A stretch of 64,000 nucleotides of DNA from Pseudomonas sp. ATCC PTA-122608 (lineage in GTDB: Bacteria; Pseudomonadota; Gammaproteobacteria; Pseudomonadales; Pseudomonadaceae), in assembly GCF_001952855.1 (NCBI RefSeq), contig NZ_LPNO01000016.1:1-64000 (forward strand), written 5' to 3'. The position numbers were made by a program, and so were the translations under genes. Below are positions 26,835 through 35,553 of the stretch, one piece after another (the first letter of the stretch is position 1; each line of letters begins with the position of its first letter). The notes beneath the pieces are model-generated. The model saw nothing but the letters and a program-made list of their open reading frames with translations. It was not told where the DNA came from and searched no databases.

Positions 26835-26978
26835 AAACCAGATTCGCCCTACAAAGGTTACGGATTATAGAATAAGAAACATCCAGTCACTCCTATCTGA
26901 AAGGGCGGCTGGTTTTATCTGTAGGCTTAGTGATAATGCGCAAGCTGGTTTTTTCTTTATCTGAGGGCCATACAGCCT

Positions 26979-28163
26979 ATGTGGTACAACGGTTTTCTTG
27001 ACTTGTCGGCCTGGCAACTGGTTGCAGTCACCCTGTTGATGACCCACGTGACCATTGTCGGGGTCACGGTCTATCTGCACCGCTATTCAGCCCACCGCTC
27101 CCTGGAGCTCAATGCTGGCCTGAAACACTTCTTCCGCTTCTGGCTGTGGCTTACCACGGCGCAGAACACCCGCGAGTGGACCGCTATCCACCGCAAACAC
27201 CACGCCAAGTGCGAAACCGTCGACGATCCCCACAGCCCGGTGATCAAGGGCCTGTCCACGGTCCTGCGCAAAGGCGCCGAGCTGTACCGCGCCGAGGCCG
27301 AAAACCCCGAGACCCTGCGTATCTACGGCAAGAACTGCCCGGAAGACTGGATCGAACGCAAGCTCTACACCCCCTACCCGCTGTTGGGCGTGGCGATCAT
27401 GGGCGTGATCGACCTGCTGCTGTTCGGCACCATCGGTATCACCATCTGGGCCATCCAGATGATGTGGATCCCGTTCTGGGCCGCCGGCGTGATCAATGGC
27501 CTGGGCCATGCCATCGGCTACCGCAATTTCGAATGCCGCGACGCGGCGACCAACCTGATTCCCTGGGGCATCATCGTTGGCGGCGAAGAACTGCATAACA
27601 ACCACCACACCTATCCCAACTCTGCCAAATTGTCGGTGAAGAAATGGGAGTTCGACCTGGGCTGGGCCTGGATCAAAGTGTTCAGCTTCCTGCGCCTGGC
27701 CAAGGTGCAACGGGTCGCGCCGATCGCCCACCGGGTTGAAGGCAAGGGCCACCTGGACATGGACACCGCCATGGCGATCCTCAACAACCGCTTCCAGATC
27801 ATGGCCCAGTACCGCAAGTTGGTGATTGGCCCGCTGGTCAAGCAGGAACTGGAGAAGGTCGATCACTCGGTGCGTCACCAATTCCATCGCGCCAAGCGCC
27901 TGCTGTCGCGGGAAACCAGCCTGCTGGATGACCGTCACCACGTGCGCATCCAAAGCATGCTGGAACACAGCCAGGCCCTGAAAGTGATCTACGAGAAGCG
28001 CCTGGCGCTGCAACAGATCTGGCTGAAAACCAGTACCAACGGCCACGACATGCTGGCGGCGATCAAGGAATGGGTACACGAGGCCGAGGCCAGCGGGATT
28101 CAATCCCTGCGGGACTTTGCCCATCAACTGAAGACCTATTCGCTGCGGCCTGCCGCAGTCTGA
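26979..28163 (+). CDS. desA: Fatty acid desaturase DesA (phospholipid Δ9-desaturase type)
   Basis: The 394-aa integral membrane di-iron desaturase has histidine boxes HRYSAHR, HRKHH and HNNHH. The sequence closely follows P. aeruginosa DesA, which introduces a double bond into acyl chains of membrane phospholipids. The C-terminal ~130 residues form a Lys/Arg-rich helical tail. It is divergent from the GGDEF-EAL gene. A plausible GAGGG lies 11 bases from the ATG, slightly far. It differs from the desaturase at 16319, which belongs to another branch. Confidence 0.9.
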   Translation: MWYNGFLDLSAWQLVAVTLLMTHVTIVGVTVYLHRYSAHRSLELNAGLKHFFRFWLWLTTAQNTREWTAIHRKHHAKCETVDDPHSPVIKGLSTVLRKGAELYRAEAENPETLRIYGKNCPEDWIERKLYTPYPLLGVAIMGVIDLLLFGTIGITIWAIQMMWIPFWAAGVINGLGHAIGYRNFECRDAATNLIPWGIIVGGEELHNNHHTYPNSAKLSVKKWEFDLGWAWIKVFSFLRLAKVQRVAPIAHRVEGKGHLDMDTAMAILNNRFQIMAQYRKLVIGPLVKQELEKVDHSVRHQFHRAKRLLSRETSLLDDRHHVRIQSMLEHSQALKVIYEKRLALQQIWLKTSTNGHDMLAAIKEWVHEAEASGIQSLRDFAHQLKTYSLRPAAV

Positions 28164-28188
28164 TCACGGCTGTAGCGAGCCGATTTTT

Positions 28189-28288
28189 TGTGGCGAGGGA
28201 GCTGCTGTGGCGAGGGAGCTTGCTCCCGCTGGGCTGCGTAGCGGCCCCAAAATCTTGGGAGCGCTGCGCACTCCAGCGGGACGCCACA
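28189..28288. repeat. REP pair with partial tandem duplication
   Basis: 'tgtggcgagggagct' occurs twice in a row (28189-28203 and 28206-28220), and only the second copy continues into 'tgctcccgctgggctgcgta'. The distal arm (about 28271-28288) is shortened to 'ccagcgggacgccaca'. The element therefore looks like a REP unit damaged by local duplication and deletion. Confidence 0.75.
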
Positions 28289-28474
28289 TCAAGCCCCTCA
28301 CCCCAACAGGCTCACTCCTACATGTTTCTGGCGCCATTTCTTGGTCGCCTCAAATCGGCGCTGATAACGGAACTTAGCTGCAAATTCCCCCTCTCAAACA
28401 ACACTTCGCCATCCCGGCGGCCCTTGTTGTGACCGCTGCCCAACCCCGCGGCATGCCCAGAGAGAGTTGTGCCG

Positions 28475-29473
28475 ATGGTCCCCGAAAAGACCTTCACCGA
28501 CACCCCCGTCCACGACCAGCCACGACCGGCAGCCGCCGCTACGTTGCTGGCGCTGATGCATGCCCAGGGCGAAGTGGAACGCTTGAGTGAACGCGAGCAA
28601 CTGCTGAGTTCGCTGCTGGTCAGCGTGAATGCCGTGCTCTGGGCTATCGAGTGGGACACCCGCCGCGTGCTGTATGTCAGCCCGGCCTATGAGCGGGTTT
28701 TCGGACGTACGGCGGGCATGCTGCTGGCGGACCATCGAGAATGGCGCAACAGCATTCACCCCGAAGACCTCGACTATGCCGAGCACAGCCTGGCCCAAGT
28801 GCTGCTCAGCGGCGCCGTGGAAGACCGCGAGTACCGCATCATCACCGCCGACGGGCAGATCCGCTGGCTCAGCGACAAGTGCTACATCAGCCAGCAGGCC
28901 GAACCCGGCCAGCCGGTGATCGTGGTGGGCATGGCCGAGGACATCACTGAAAAGAAGCAGCTTGAGCTTGAGTTGCAGCGCCTGGCCACCACCGACGTGC
29001 TGACCCGCAGCAGCAACCGCCGGCACTTCTTCGAGTGCGCCCACCACGAGTTCGAACGCGCCTGCCTGCAAGGCACGCCTTTGGCGTTCCTGTTGCTGGA
29101 CATTGATGACTTCAAAGTGGTCAACGACACCTACGGCCATCTGGAGGGCGATCAGGTGTTGCAGCGTATCGCCGAGAGCGGTCGAGGGGTTCTGCGCCGT
29201 GGCGACCTGTTCGGGCGCATTGGCGGCGAAGAATTCGCCGCCGTGCTGCCCGGTTGCGCACCGGAGATGGCAATGCAGGTGGCCGAACGCCTGGGGCACG
29301 AGATTGCGCAACTGAGTTTCAGCCATGACGGTGAGAGCTTCGCAGTCACCGTCAGCCAGGGCCTCGCCAGCCTGACCGCCGAGGATGCCAACGTCGACAG
29401 CCTGTTCGCCCGCGCCGACGCCGCGATGTACGAGGCCAAGCGCCAAGGCAAAAACCGCGTACTCGCCGGCTGA
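28475..29473 (+). CDS. PAS-GGDEF diguanylate cyclase with intact I-site
   Basis: The 332-aa soluble protein has a helical start (about 20-50), a PAS_3-type domain with PAC (about 50-165) and a GGDEF domain (about 165-330). The catalytic GGEEF is intact. RRGD five residues before it is a textbook RxxD product-inhibition site. It should make cyclic di-GMP under feedback control. I chose the ATG at 28475 because AGAGAG lies eight bases upstream; a GTG two codons earlier leaves too little space. Confidence 0.9.
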   Translation: MVPEKTFTDTPVHDQPRPAAAATLLALMHAQGEVERLSEREQLLSSLLVSVNAVLWAIEWDTRRVLYVSPAYERVFGRTAGMLLADHREWRNSIHPEDLDYAEHSLAQVLLSGAVEDREYRIITADGQIRWLSDKCYISQQAEPGQPVIVVGMAEDITEKKQLELELQRLATTDVLTRSSNRRHFFECAHHEFERACLQGTPLAFLLLDIDDFKVVNDTYGHLEGDQVLQRIAESGRGVLRRGDLFGRIGGEEFAAVLPGCAPEMAMQVAERLGHEIAQLSFSHDGESFAVTVSQGLASLTAEDANVDSLFARADAAMYEAKRQGKNRVLAG

Positions 29474-29487
29474 GCTACACCATTACC

Positions 29488-29577
29488 TGTGGGAGCCGGG
29501 CTTGCCCGCGATGCAGGCACCTTGGTGTGTCAGCTGTACCGGGATGATGCTATCGCAGGCAAGCCAGCTCCCACACT
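29488..29577. repeat. Degenerate REP pair
   Basis: Arms 'ctgtgggagccgggcttgcc' (about 29488-29507) and 'ggcaagccagctcccacact' (about 29558-29577) are inverted and imperfect. The element separates the convergent cyclase and HDOD genes and fills nearly the whole 119-bp gap. Confidence 0.75.
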
Positions 29578-29592
29578 GGCCCGCATCGCCTG

Positions 29593-30801
29593 CTAAGTTT
29601 TGCGCATACGCGCCAATTCCGGCAAACCCACCTTGAGCAAGCGCGCCGTCTTGCTTTTTGCCAGCGCCTCGACGCCTTCATGCTCGGTCAGCCGCGCCAA
29701 CTGCGCCGTCAGGTTCACCACCAGCGCTTCCCGGGAATACACCCCGCCTTCCAGCGAGTAAATCGCCGCGATCAACTGGCGCAACTCCAACGGCAAGCGC
29801 CAGCGCGTGCGCAGCGCCGAGCCATAGGCCGCGCCGAAGGTGTAGAGGGACTCGCCAATCGCTTCGTCATCCAATTCGCCACCGCCTTGCAACCAGTCTT
29901 GCAGGCATCGCAACAAGGCCAGGTCGCCAAGGCGATGGAGAATGCCAGCGCTGTAGCAGCGCTCGTGATCAAGGTCGAGCATGCGCGCCAGGCTGCGGGC
30001 GTAATCGGCGGTGCGTTGGGACAGCTGCCAGTAACGCTCGGCGTAATCCTTGAGGCTCGGGTCGCTCAGCACCACGTTGTGCTTGAGGGCCAGCCCCAGG
30101 ATCAGGTTCATGCTCTGCCCGGCCGCCAGCTTGTGCAGGGCCATGGCCAGGGTTTGTACCGGCGAGCCGTGATGGCCGGCGCTGTTGGCGGCGGCGATCA
30201 GCACAGCGGTGATTTGCGGGTCCATGCGCACCTGCTCTTCCAGGCGCTTGAGGTCCAGGCCCTCCGGTTCCAGGCTGTATTGCACCGCGGCCTGCACGTC
30301 GACTCGCAGCGGCGCGCCATCGGACGCTTCGCGGCGCCGCTCCAGAAACACCGGCAAGGTCATGCCCGGCGCCAGGGCCGGGACTTCGCAATACACCGTT
30401 TCGCCTTCATTCAGCAGCAAGTCTTGCAGGCGCTGGGTCAGGCTTTCCATGTTCAAGGGTTTGGTCAGGTACGCCGTCGGCGCCAGGGGCAAGACTTCGT
30501 GCACGCTGGCGCTGTCGTTGCGGGTGCCCAGCAGGATAAACGGCAACAGCGGCGATCGCCGTTGCTGGCGCACGCTGTGCAACAGGCTCAGGCCATCGAC
30601 GCCGGGCAGCTCCCAGTCGGCGATGATCAGGTCGTAGGGTTTGTCACGCAGCAGCTCGGCGGCTTGCTGGCCATCGGCACACACATCCAGCCGTGCGTCA
30701 CAGCGCACATTCAGCAACACCTGCTTGAGCAAATCCCGGGACCAAGGGTCAGCCTCGGCAATCAGCACACGGGGTACAGCAGGTAAATCAACAGCAGTCA
30801 T
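29593..30801 (-). CDS. Response regulator with receiver and HDOD output domain
   Basis: The 402-aa protein has an N-terminal receiver (about 10-130, with acidic residues in 'LIAEADPWSR', phosphoacceptor Asp in 'LIIADWELPG' and Lys in 'YLTKPLN'). An HDOD domain follows (about 165-360), the catalytically inactive HD-related signalling module. The expected HD pair is replaced in 'GILHRLGDLALL'. Such proteins regulate motility, competence or cyclic-di-GMP networks, but no specific partner is visible. It is monocistronic and bounded by a terminator upstream. Confidence 0.85.
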   Translation of the reverse strand: MTAVDLPAVPRVLIAEADPWSRDLLKQVLLNVRCDARLDVCADGQQAAELLRDKPYDLIIADWELPGVDGLSLLHSVRQQRRSPLLPFILLGTRNDSASVHEVLPLAPTAYLTKPLNMESLTQRLQDLLLNEGETVYCEVPALAPGMTLPVFLERRREASDGAPLRVDVQAAVQYSLEPEGLDLKRLEEQVRMDPQITAVLIAAANSAGHHGSPVQTLAMALHKLAAGQSMNLILGLALKHNVVLSDPSLKDYAERYWQLSQRTADYARSLARMLDLDHERCYSAGILHRLGDLALLRCLQDWLQGGGELDDEAIGESLYTFGAAYGSALRTRWRLPLELRQLIAAIYSLEGGVYSREALVVNLTAQLARLTEHEGVEALAKSKTARLLKVGLPELARMRKT

Positions 30802-30890
30802 CCAGCACGCTCCATCGGCAATACCAGCACCTTAGACAAAGGAGCCGCCTGCGTACAATGAACAACGGCTGAATACCGTTCATCGGGCAC

Positions 30891-30917
30891 AAAAAAACCC
30901 GCCTAAGCGGGTTTTTT
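30891..30917 (-). terminator. Rho-independent terminator of gabT
   Basis: The stem AACCCGCC-taa-GGCGGGTT type hairpin is flanked by A and T runs on both sides ('aaaaaaacccgcctaagcgg', then 'gttttttg'). It lies 21 bases beyond the gabT stop and ends the gabDT transcript. Confidence 0.9.
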
Positions 30918-30938
30918 GTCGATCAGGTCAACTTTCGA

Positions 30939-32216
30939 TCACAGCTCGGAGAAGCACTCTTCGATGATCGCCAGGCCTTTGTCCAACTGCTCGTCCGGCG
31001 AGGTCAGCGGAACCAGCACGCGCAATACGTTGCCGTAGGTGCCGCAGGACAGCAGGATCAAGCCCTTGTCGCGAGCCTTGGCCACCACGGAAGCAACGGC
31101 AGCGGCGTTCGGCTTGTGGCTGTCGCCATCTTCGAACAGCTCGACCGCAATCATCGCGCCCAGGGCACGCACTTCGCCGATCACCGGGTACTTGGCCTGG
31201 ATAGCTTTCAGGCCGGTCACCAGGCGCTCGCCGACAGCCTTGCAGCGGTCCAGCAGGTGCTCTTCTTCGAACACGTCCATCACGGCCAGGGCCGCGGCGC
31301 AAGCGATCGGGCTACCCGCGTAGGTGCCGCCCAGGCCACCTGGCGCGATGGCATCCATGTATTCAGCCTTGCCGCACACGCCGGCCAGCGGGAAGCCGCC
31401 CGCGATGGATTTGGCGAAGGTGGTCAGGTCGGCGGCAACGCCCATCTGTTCCATGGCGAAGAAGGTACCGGTACGGCCGGCACCGGTTTGCACTTCGTCG
31501 GCGATCAGCAGGATGCCGTGCTTGTCGCACAGTTCGCGCAGGCGCTTCATGAACGATTTAGGCGCGACGTAGAAACCGCCTTCGCCCTGGACCGGCTCGA
31601 TGATGATGGCAGCGATATCACGCGGCTCGGCATCGTTCTTGAAGATGCGTTCGATGCTGGCGATGGAGTCGTCATCGCTCACACCATGCAGGTCGTTCGG
31701 GAACAGCGCGCGGAACACGCCGCCTGGCATCAGGCCCATGCCGGCCGAGTAAGGCACGACTTTACCGGTCAGGCCCAGGGTCATCATGGTGCGACCGTGG
31801 TAAGCGCCGGTGAACGCGATTACGCCGGCACGGCCAGTGGCAGCACGGGCGATCTTCACGGCGTTTTCTACCGCTTCGGAACCGGTGGTGACCAACAGGG
31901 TTTTCTTGGCGAAATCACCCGGGACCTTGGCGTTAACTTTTTCGCACAGTTCAACGTACGGCTCGTAGGCCAACACCTGGAAGCAGGTGTGCGTCAGCTT
32001 GTTCAGTTGCTCGGTCACCGCCGCAATGATTTTCGGGTGCAGGTGACCGGTGTTCAGCACGGCAATACCGCCGGCGAAATCGATGAACTCGCGACCTTCA
32101 ACGTCGGTCACGGTGGCGTTCTTCGCCGACTCGGCGAAGATCGGGTGAATCTGGCCAACACCGCGTGGTACAGCGGCTTCGCGGCGTTTCATCAGGGATG
32201 CGTTGGTCTTGCTCAT
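30939..32216 (-). CDS. gabT: 4-aminobutyrate aminotransferase GabT
   Basis: The 425-aa PLP class III aminotransferase converts GABA and 2-oxoglutarate to succinate semialdehyde and glutamate. The PLP lysine is in 'TTFAKSIAGGFPLAGV', and the cofactor site includes 'GSEAVENAVKIARAATGR' and 'ADEVQTGAGRTG'. I chose MSKTNASL at 32216 since GAGGA lies just upstream; a start six codons earlier overlaps that site. Product goes directly to GabD, encoded upstream. The 182-bp gap between the two genes holds a structured leader. Confidence 0.95.
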   Translation of the reverse strand: MSKTNASLMKRREAAVPRGVGQIHPIFAESAKNATVTDVEGREFIDFAGGIAVLNTGHLHPKIIAAVTEQLNKLTHTCFQVLAYEPYVELCEKVNAKVPGDFAKKTLLVTTGSEAVENAVKIARAATGRAGVIAFTGAYHGRTMMTLGLTGKVVPYSAGMGLMPGGVFRALFPNDLHGVSDDDSIASIERIFKNDAEPRDIAAIIIEPVQGEGGFYVAPKSFMKRLRELCDKHGILLIADEVQTGAGRTGTFFAMEQMGVAADLTTFAKSIAGGFPLAGVCGKAEYMDAIAPGGLGGTYAGSPIACAAALAVMDVFEEEHLLDRCKAVGERLVTGLKAIQAKYPVIGEVRALGAMIAVELFEDGDSHKPNAAAVASVVAKARDKGLILLSCGTYGNVLRVLVPLTSPDEQLDKGLAIIEECFSEL

Positions 32217-32398
32217 AAAGTCCTCATTCGCCACTCATCGGGTGGCGTGGTCCAAGGAATACGTGGCGGGGAGGCAACTACGGCAGCATGCGATGATCGA
32301 CTGCCACAGCTTTCCCGGCCACTACGAATAACGGTGTGAAACACGCAAAGGGACAGCGCTCTCGTGCCCTCTGCGTTTACTGCAATCTCGCGCCGGGC
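32217..32398 (-). ncRNA. Structured gabT leader (candidate gabT RNA motif)
   Basis: The gabD-gabT gap is unusually long for an operon. On the minus strand it can fold a hairpin next to the gabT ribosome site (GCCAC...GTGGC, plus strand 32229-32247) and a second one upstream (GGCAG...CTGCC, around 32280-32304). A conserved RNA called the gabT motif has been described in Pseudomonas at this genomic position; I place the match by position and fold only. It may tune GabT against GabD. Confidence 0.5.
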
Positions 32399-33841
32399 TT
32401 AGATGCCCAGGCAGAGGTATTTGATTTCCAGGTAATCCTCGATCCCGTACTTGGAGCCTTCACGGCCCAGGCCCGAAGCCTTGATGCCGCCAAACGGCGC
32501 CACTTCGTTGGAGATCAACCCGGTGTTGACGCCAACCATGCCGTATTCCAGGGCTTCCGCCACACGGAACACACGGCCCAGGTCGCGGGCATAAAAGTAG
32601 GAAGCCAGGCCGAACTCGGTGTCATTGGACATCGCGATCACTTCGGCTTCGTCTTTGAAACGGAACAGCGGCGCCAGTGGGCCGAAGGTTTCCTCCTTGG
32701 CCACGGCGGCGTCTTTCGGCACGTTGACCAGGATGGTCGGCTCGAAGAAGTTGCCTTCCATCACCTTGCCGCCGGCCAACAGGGTCGCGCCTTTGCTCAG
32801 GGCATCAGCGATGTGTTCCTGAACCTTGGCCACAGCCTTCTCGTCAATCAGCGGACCGGTGGTGGTGCCTTCTTCCAGACCGTTGCCGATCTTCAGCTTG
32901 GCCACCGCCACTTTCAGTTTTTCAGCGAACGCGTCGTACACCGAATCCTGAATGTACAGACGGTTGGCGCAGACGCAGGTCTGGCCGTTGTTGCGGTACT
33001 TGGAAATGATCGCGCCTTCGACGGCCTTATCCAGGTCTGCGTCGTCGAACACGATGAACGGCGCGTTGCCGCCCAGTTCCAAGGAGACTTTCTTGATGTC
33101 CTTGGCGCATTCGGCCATCAGTTGGCGACCGATTTCGGTGGAGCCGGTGAAGGACAATTTACGCACGATCGGGTTGCTGGTCAGCTCGCTGCCGATATCG
33201 CCGGCGCTGCCGGAGACCACGCTGAACACGCCTTTCGGAATGCCGGCACGCTGGGCCAGTTCAGCCAGGGCGAACGCGGAGAACGGGGTTTGCGACGCAG
33301 GCTTGAGCACCATGGTGCAACCGGCGGCCAGGGCCGGGCCGGCTTTACGGGTGATCATCGCGGCCGGGAAGTTCCACGGCGTGATGGCAGCGGTAACGCC
33401 GATCGGTTGCTTGATCACGATCAGGCGCTTGTCCGGCTGGTGGCCGGGAATCACATCACCGTAGACGCGCTTGGCTTCTTCGGCGAACCACTCGATGAAC
33501 GAAGCGGCGTAAACGATTTCGCCCTTGGCTTCGGCCAGCGGCTTGCCTTGCTCCAGGGTCATCAGGCGAGCCAGGTCATCCTGGTTCTCGATAATCAGCT
33601 CGAACCAGCGACGCAGCTTGTTGGCGCGGTCCTTGGCGGTGAGTGCACGCCAGGCCGGCAGGGCCTTGTCAGCCGCTTCAATGGCGCGACGGGTTTCGGC
33701 GGCGCCCATTTTTGGCACGGCACCGAGGATTTCGCCGGTAGCGGGGTTGTTGACCTTGATCGTTTGACCGTTGTCCGCATCGACCCAAGCGCCATCAATG
33801 AAGGCTTGCTGGCGGAACAACTGGGTGTCTTTGAGCTGCAT
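32399..33841 (-). CDS. gabD: Succinate-semialdehyde dehydrogenase GabD (NADP-type)
   Basis: The 480-aa aldehyde dehydrogenase superfamily enzyme oxidises succinate semialdehyde to succinate. The general-base Glu lies in 'SLELGGNAPF', and the catalytic Cys is in 'NNGQTCVCANR'. Length is typical of GabD. I chose MQLKDTQL at 33841 because AAGGAAA lies upstream; the open frame extends 29 codons further without family resemblance. It heads the gabD-gabT unit for GABA catabolism. Confidence 0.94.
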   Translation of the reverse strand: MQLKDTQLFRQQAFIDGAWVDADNGQTIKVNNPATGEILGAVPKMGAAETRRAIEAADKALPAWRALTAKDRANKLRRWFELIIENQDDLARLMTLEQGKPLAEAKGEIVYAASFIEWFAEEAKRVYGDVIPGHQPDKRLIVIKQPIGVTAAITPWNFPAAMITRKAGPALAAGCTMVLKPASQTPFSAFALAELAQRAGIPKGVFSVVSGSAGDIGSELTSNPIVRKLSFTGSTEIGRQLMAECAKDIKKVSLELGGNAPFIVFDDADLDKAVEGAIISKYRNNGQTCVCANRLYIQDSVYDAFAEKLKVAVAKLKIGNGLEEGTTTGPLIDEKAVAKVQEHIADALSKGATLLAGGKVMEGNFFEPTILVNVPKDAAVAKEETFGPLAPLFRFKDEAEVIAMSNDTEFGLASYFYARDLGRVFRVAEALEYGMVGVNTGLISNEVAPFGGIKASGLGREGSKYGIEDYLEIKYLCLGI

Positions 33842-34236
33842 GTCGGCTTTCCTTAACAGCACCGCGCACGCGCGGAGCGAATTAGAGTTGTTGAAAGGCG
33901 CCTTGAGGGCTGCCGTCAGGGAAATCATTCACTGGGCGCAAGCACGTAAATAGCGCACGAAAGGACAAATGTGCGGTTCAGCACCCAGGCAGGAGCGTTT
34001 GAAATCTCAAACGAATCCTAGGATCAATGGGGGTGCAGGGCAATAGTCTGTTCGAAAAAAAGAACGAAAACGGCGCATTTGCTCCATTTTTCTGATCAGC
34101 GTGTTTCAGGCGAGTTCAACCGTATTGCACCGAGACGCCCGGCACAGGGCGCCAGCGGTACGTATTCCTACTGGCAGGAGGCCGAAAAGCGGCATGGACG
34201 CCCAAGGTCGACATGGGTATGATGTCGCCCGCACAA
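33842..34236. promoter_or_regulatory. gabD upstream region with a dyad at 33996-34013
   Basis: This 395-bp stretch holds no gene I can support. CGTTTGA-AATC-TCAAACG at 33996-34013 is a perfect seven-base dyad about 155 bases before gabD, a candidate operator. 'GTTCgaaaaaaaGAAC' at about 34050-34065 is another short dyad. The tRNA-Arg promoter must lie in the last 60 bases. Confidence 0.4.
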
Positions 34237-34313
34237 GCATCCGTAGCTCAGCTGGATAGAGTACTGCCCTCCGAAGGCAGGGGTCGTGGGTTCGAATCCC
34301 GCCGGGTGCACCA
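34237..34313 (+). tRNA. tRNA-Arg (anticodon CCG)
   Basis: The 77-nt cloverleaf includes the encoded CCA end. The acceptor arm GCATCCG pairs with CGGGTGC. D-arm AGCTCAGCTGGATAGAGT, anticodon stem CTGCC/GGCAG around loop CTCCGAA, and T-arm GGTTCGAATCC are all in place. Anticodon CCG reads the CGG arginine codon. No integrase or duplicated 3' end is seen nearby, so nothing suggests use as an attachment site. Confidence 0.96.
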
Positions 34314-34323
34314 GATACAGATG

Positions 34324-34358
34324 AAAAAGCCCCAGGTCGAAAGGCCTGGGGCTTTTTT
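34324..34358. terminator. Bidirectional terminator after tRNA-Arg
   Basis: The stem AAGCCCCAGG / CCTGGGGCTT with loop 'tcgaaagg' has A and T runs on the two sides. It ends the tRNA transcript and, on the other strand, the sigma/anti-sigma transcript finishing at 34371. Confidence 0.92.
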
Positions 34359-34370
34359 ATGGGCGACGAT

Positions 34371-34970
34371 TCAGGGTTTCTGCAACACCTCCAACCGCGC
34401 CGGCAAGTCTTCCTTGGGAAAGCGCTTATGCAACTCCAGCAGCTTCTCATCCGCCGCCTTCGCTTCTCCCGCCTGCCGCAACCGCAGGATTTCCTGCAGC
34501 CCTTGCTCCAGCGGCGGCAGCACAACAGCCGCGCGTTTGCTCATCTTCGCCACCGGCTCATCCGCCAGCGAACCCGCCACTTCTGTCTGCACCTGCGGTG
34601 CGCTATCGGCCTGCGGAGCCACGGAGAATCGAGCCATCGGCGCCGCTGCCGGAGCCGGACGGGCCAGTTCTTGCGGAGCCGCCGCGTAAGTGCCTGTGGA
34701 TAATTCCGGCTGCGGCACCGGCGAACGCGTGACCAAACCAATCATCAGGGCCACACCCGCGACGGTGGCAAATGCCATCTGCCAGCGCGGCCGTTGGCAG
34801 GCCTGCAACCAGCGCTGCCACAGGCCGGGTTGCCGCACGGGCGCTTCGCGGTGAGCGGTGGCCAGGATGAAGGCGTCCAGGGAAGCCGGCGGCTCGCCGC
34901 CGGTGTGTTGACGGAAATGCTCGATCAGCAGCTCGTCGTTCGAGTCCTGGGTATGTCGGGAGTCAGTCAT
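34371..34970 (-). CDS. Membrane-anchored anti-sigma-like protein
   Basis: The 199-aa protein has a cytoplasmic N-terminus of about 65 residues, one membrane helix (about 66-84, 'MAFATVAGVALMIGLV') and an Ala/Pro-rich periplasmic part. The final segment resembles a helical tail ('LLELHKRFPKEDLPARLEVL'). No zinc-binding anti-sigma motif is visible. The call rests on its ATGA overlap with the ECF sigma gene and its topology. A GGAGG site lies seven bases upstream of the start. It presumably holds the sigma factor until a periplasmic signal arrives. Confidence 0.7.
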   Translation of the reverse strand: MTDSRHTQDSNDELLIEHFRQHTGGEPPASLDAFILATAHREAPVRQPGLWQRWLQACQRPRWQMAFATVAGVALMIGLVTRSPVPQPELSTGTYAAAPQELARPAPAAAPMARFSVAPQADSAPQVQTEVAGSLADEPVAKMSKRAAVVLPPLEQGLQEILRLRQAGEAKAADEKLLELHKRFPKEDLPARLEVLQKP

Positions 34971-35527
34971 GCGGGTACCTCCTCGGCCAGCAGTCGGCGC
35001 AGTTTCTGCTGGGCGTAACGCAAGCGGCTTTTTACCGTTTCCAGTGGGGCGCCGGTGAGCGCGGCGATTTGTGGCACTTCCAGGTCGCCATGCAGGCGCA
35101 GCAGGAAGACTTCGCGCTGGTCTTCGGGCAAGTCTTGCAGTGCGGTGTCCAGGCGCGCCTGGTCGCGGCTCAGGCTCAGCAGTTGTTCGGGCCCGGCGCT
35201 GTCGTCGGGCTGGCCGTGAAGCTGCTCATCGTAGCTGTCGTGCAGTGGGTTGTGGATGCCGTGCTTGCGCCAGTGGTCGATCAGGCGGTTGCGGTCAATC
35301 TGGAACAACCAGGTGCGAAAACTCGCCCGCCCCTGTGGCTCGCTGGTGCTGCGGATCAGGCTGAGCCAGGTGTCCTGGAACACTTCCTCGGCCAGTTCGG
35401 CCTTGTTGCTCAAGGACACCAGAAAACGGTACAGGCCCTGTCGATGCCGCGCGTACAGGGCTTCGAACGCTGCACCGTCGCCGCTGCGGTAGCGGGACAG
35501 CAGGGCTTCGTCGCTGGGTGAATCCAT
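34967..35527 (-). CDS. ECF-family RNA polymerase sigma factor
   Basis: The 186-aa protein contains sigma region 2 (about 25-90, 'LAEEVFQDTWLSLIR', 'FRTWLFQIDRNRLIDHWRK') and region 4 (about 125-180, 'LPEDQREVFLLRLHGDLEVP', 'GAPLETVKSRLRYA'). I chose the ATG at 35527; a GTG four codons upstream overlaps the AAGGAG ribosome site. The gene lies between the VWA lipoprotein and the anti-sigma-like gene, with small gaps, so the three form one unit. Confidence 0.9.
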   Translation of the reverse strand: MDSPSDEALLSRYRSGDGAAFEALYARHRQGLYRFLVSLSNKAELAEEVFQDTWLSLIRSTSEPQGRASFRTWLFQIDRNRLIDHWRKHGIHNPLHDSYDEQLHGQPDDSAGPEQLLSLSRDQARLDTALQDLPEDQREVFLLRLHGDLEVPQIAALTGAPLETVKSRLRYAQQKLRRLLAEEVPA

Positions 35528-35553
35528 CAGGTGGCGCACTCCTTTGAGGTGGA

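Noticed and set aside
33972..33988. Possible sigma-54 (GG-N10-GC) promoter before gabD
   Set aside because: Only the invariant GG and GC are present; the flanking TGGCAC and TTGC consensus bases are not. It is likely chance.
34237..34313. tRNA-Arg as an integration site for a genomic island
   Set aside because: No integrase gene, no direct repeat of the tRNA 3' end, and the flanks are ordinary core genes. The accessory array starts more than 8 kb away.
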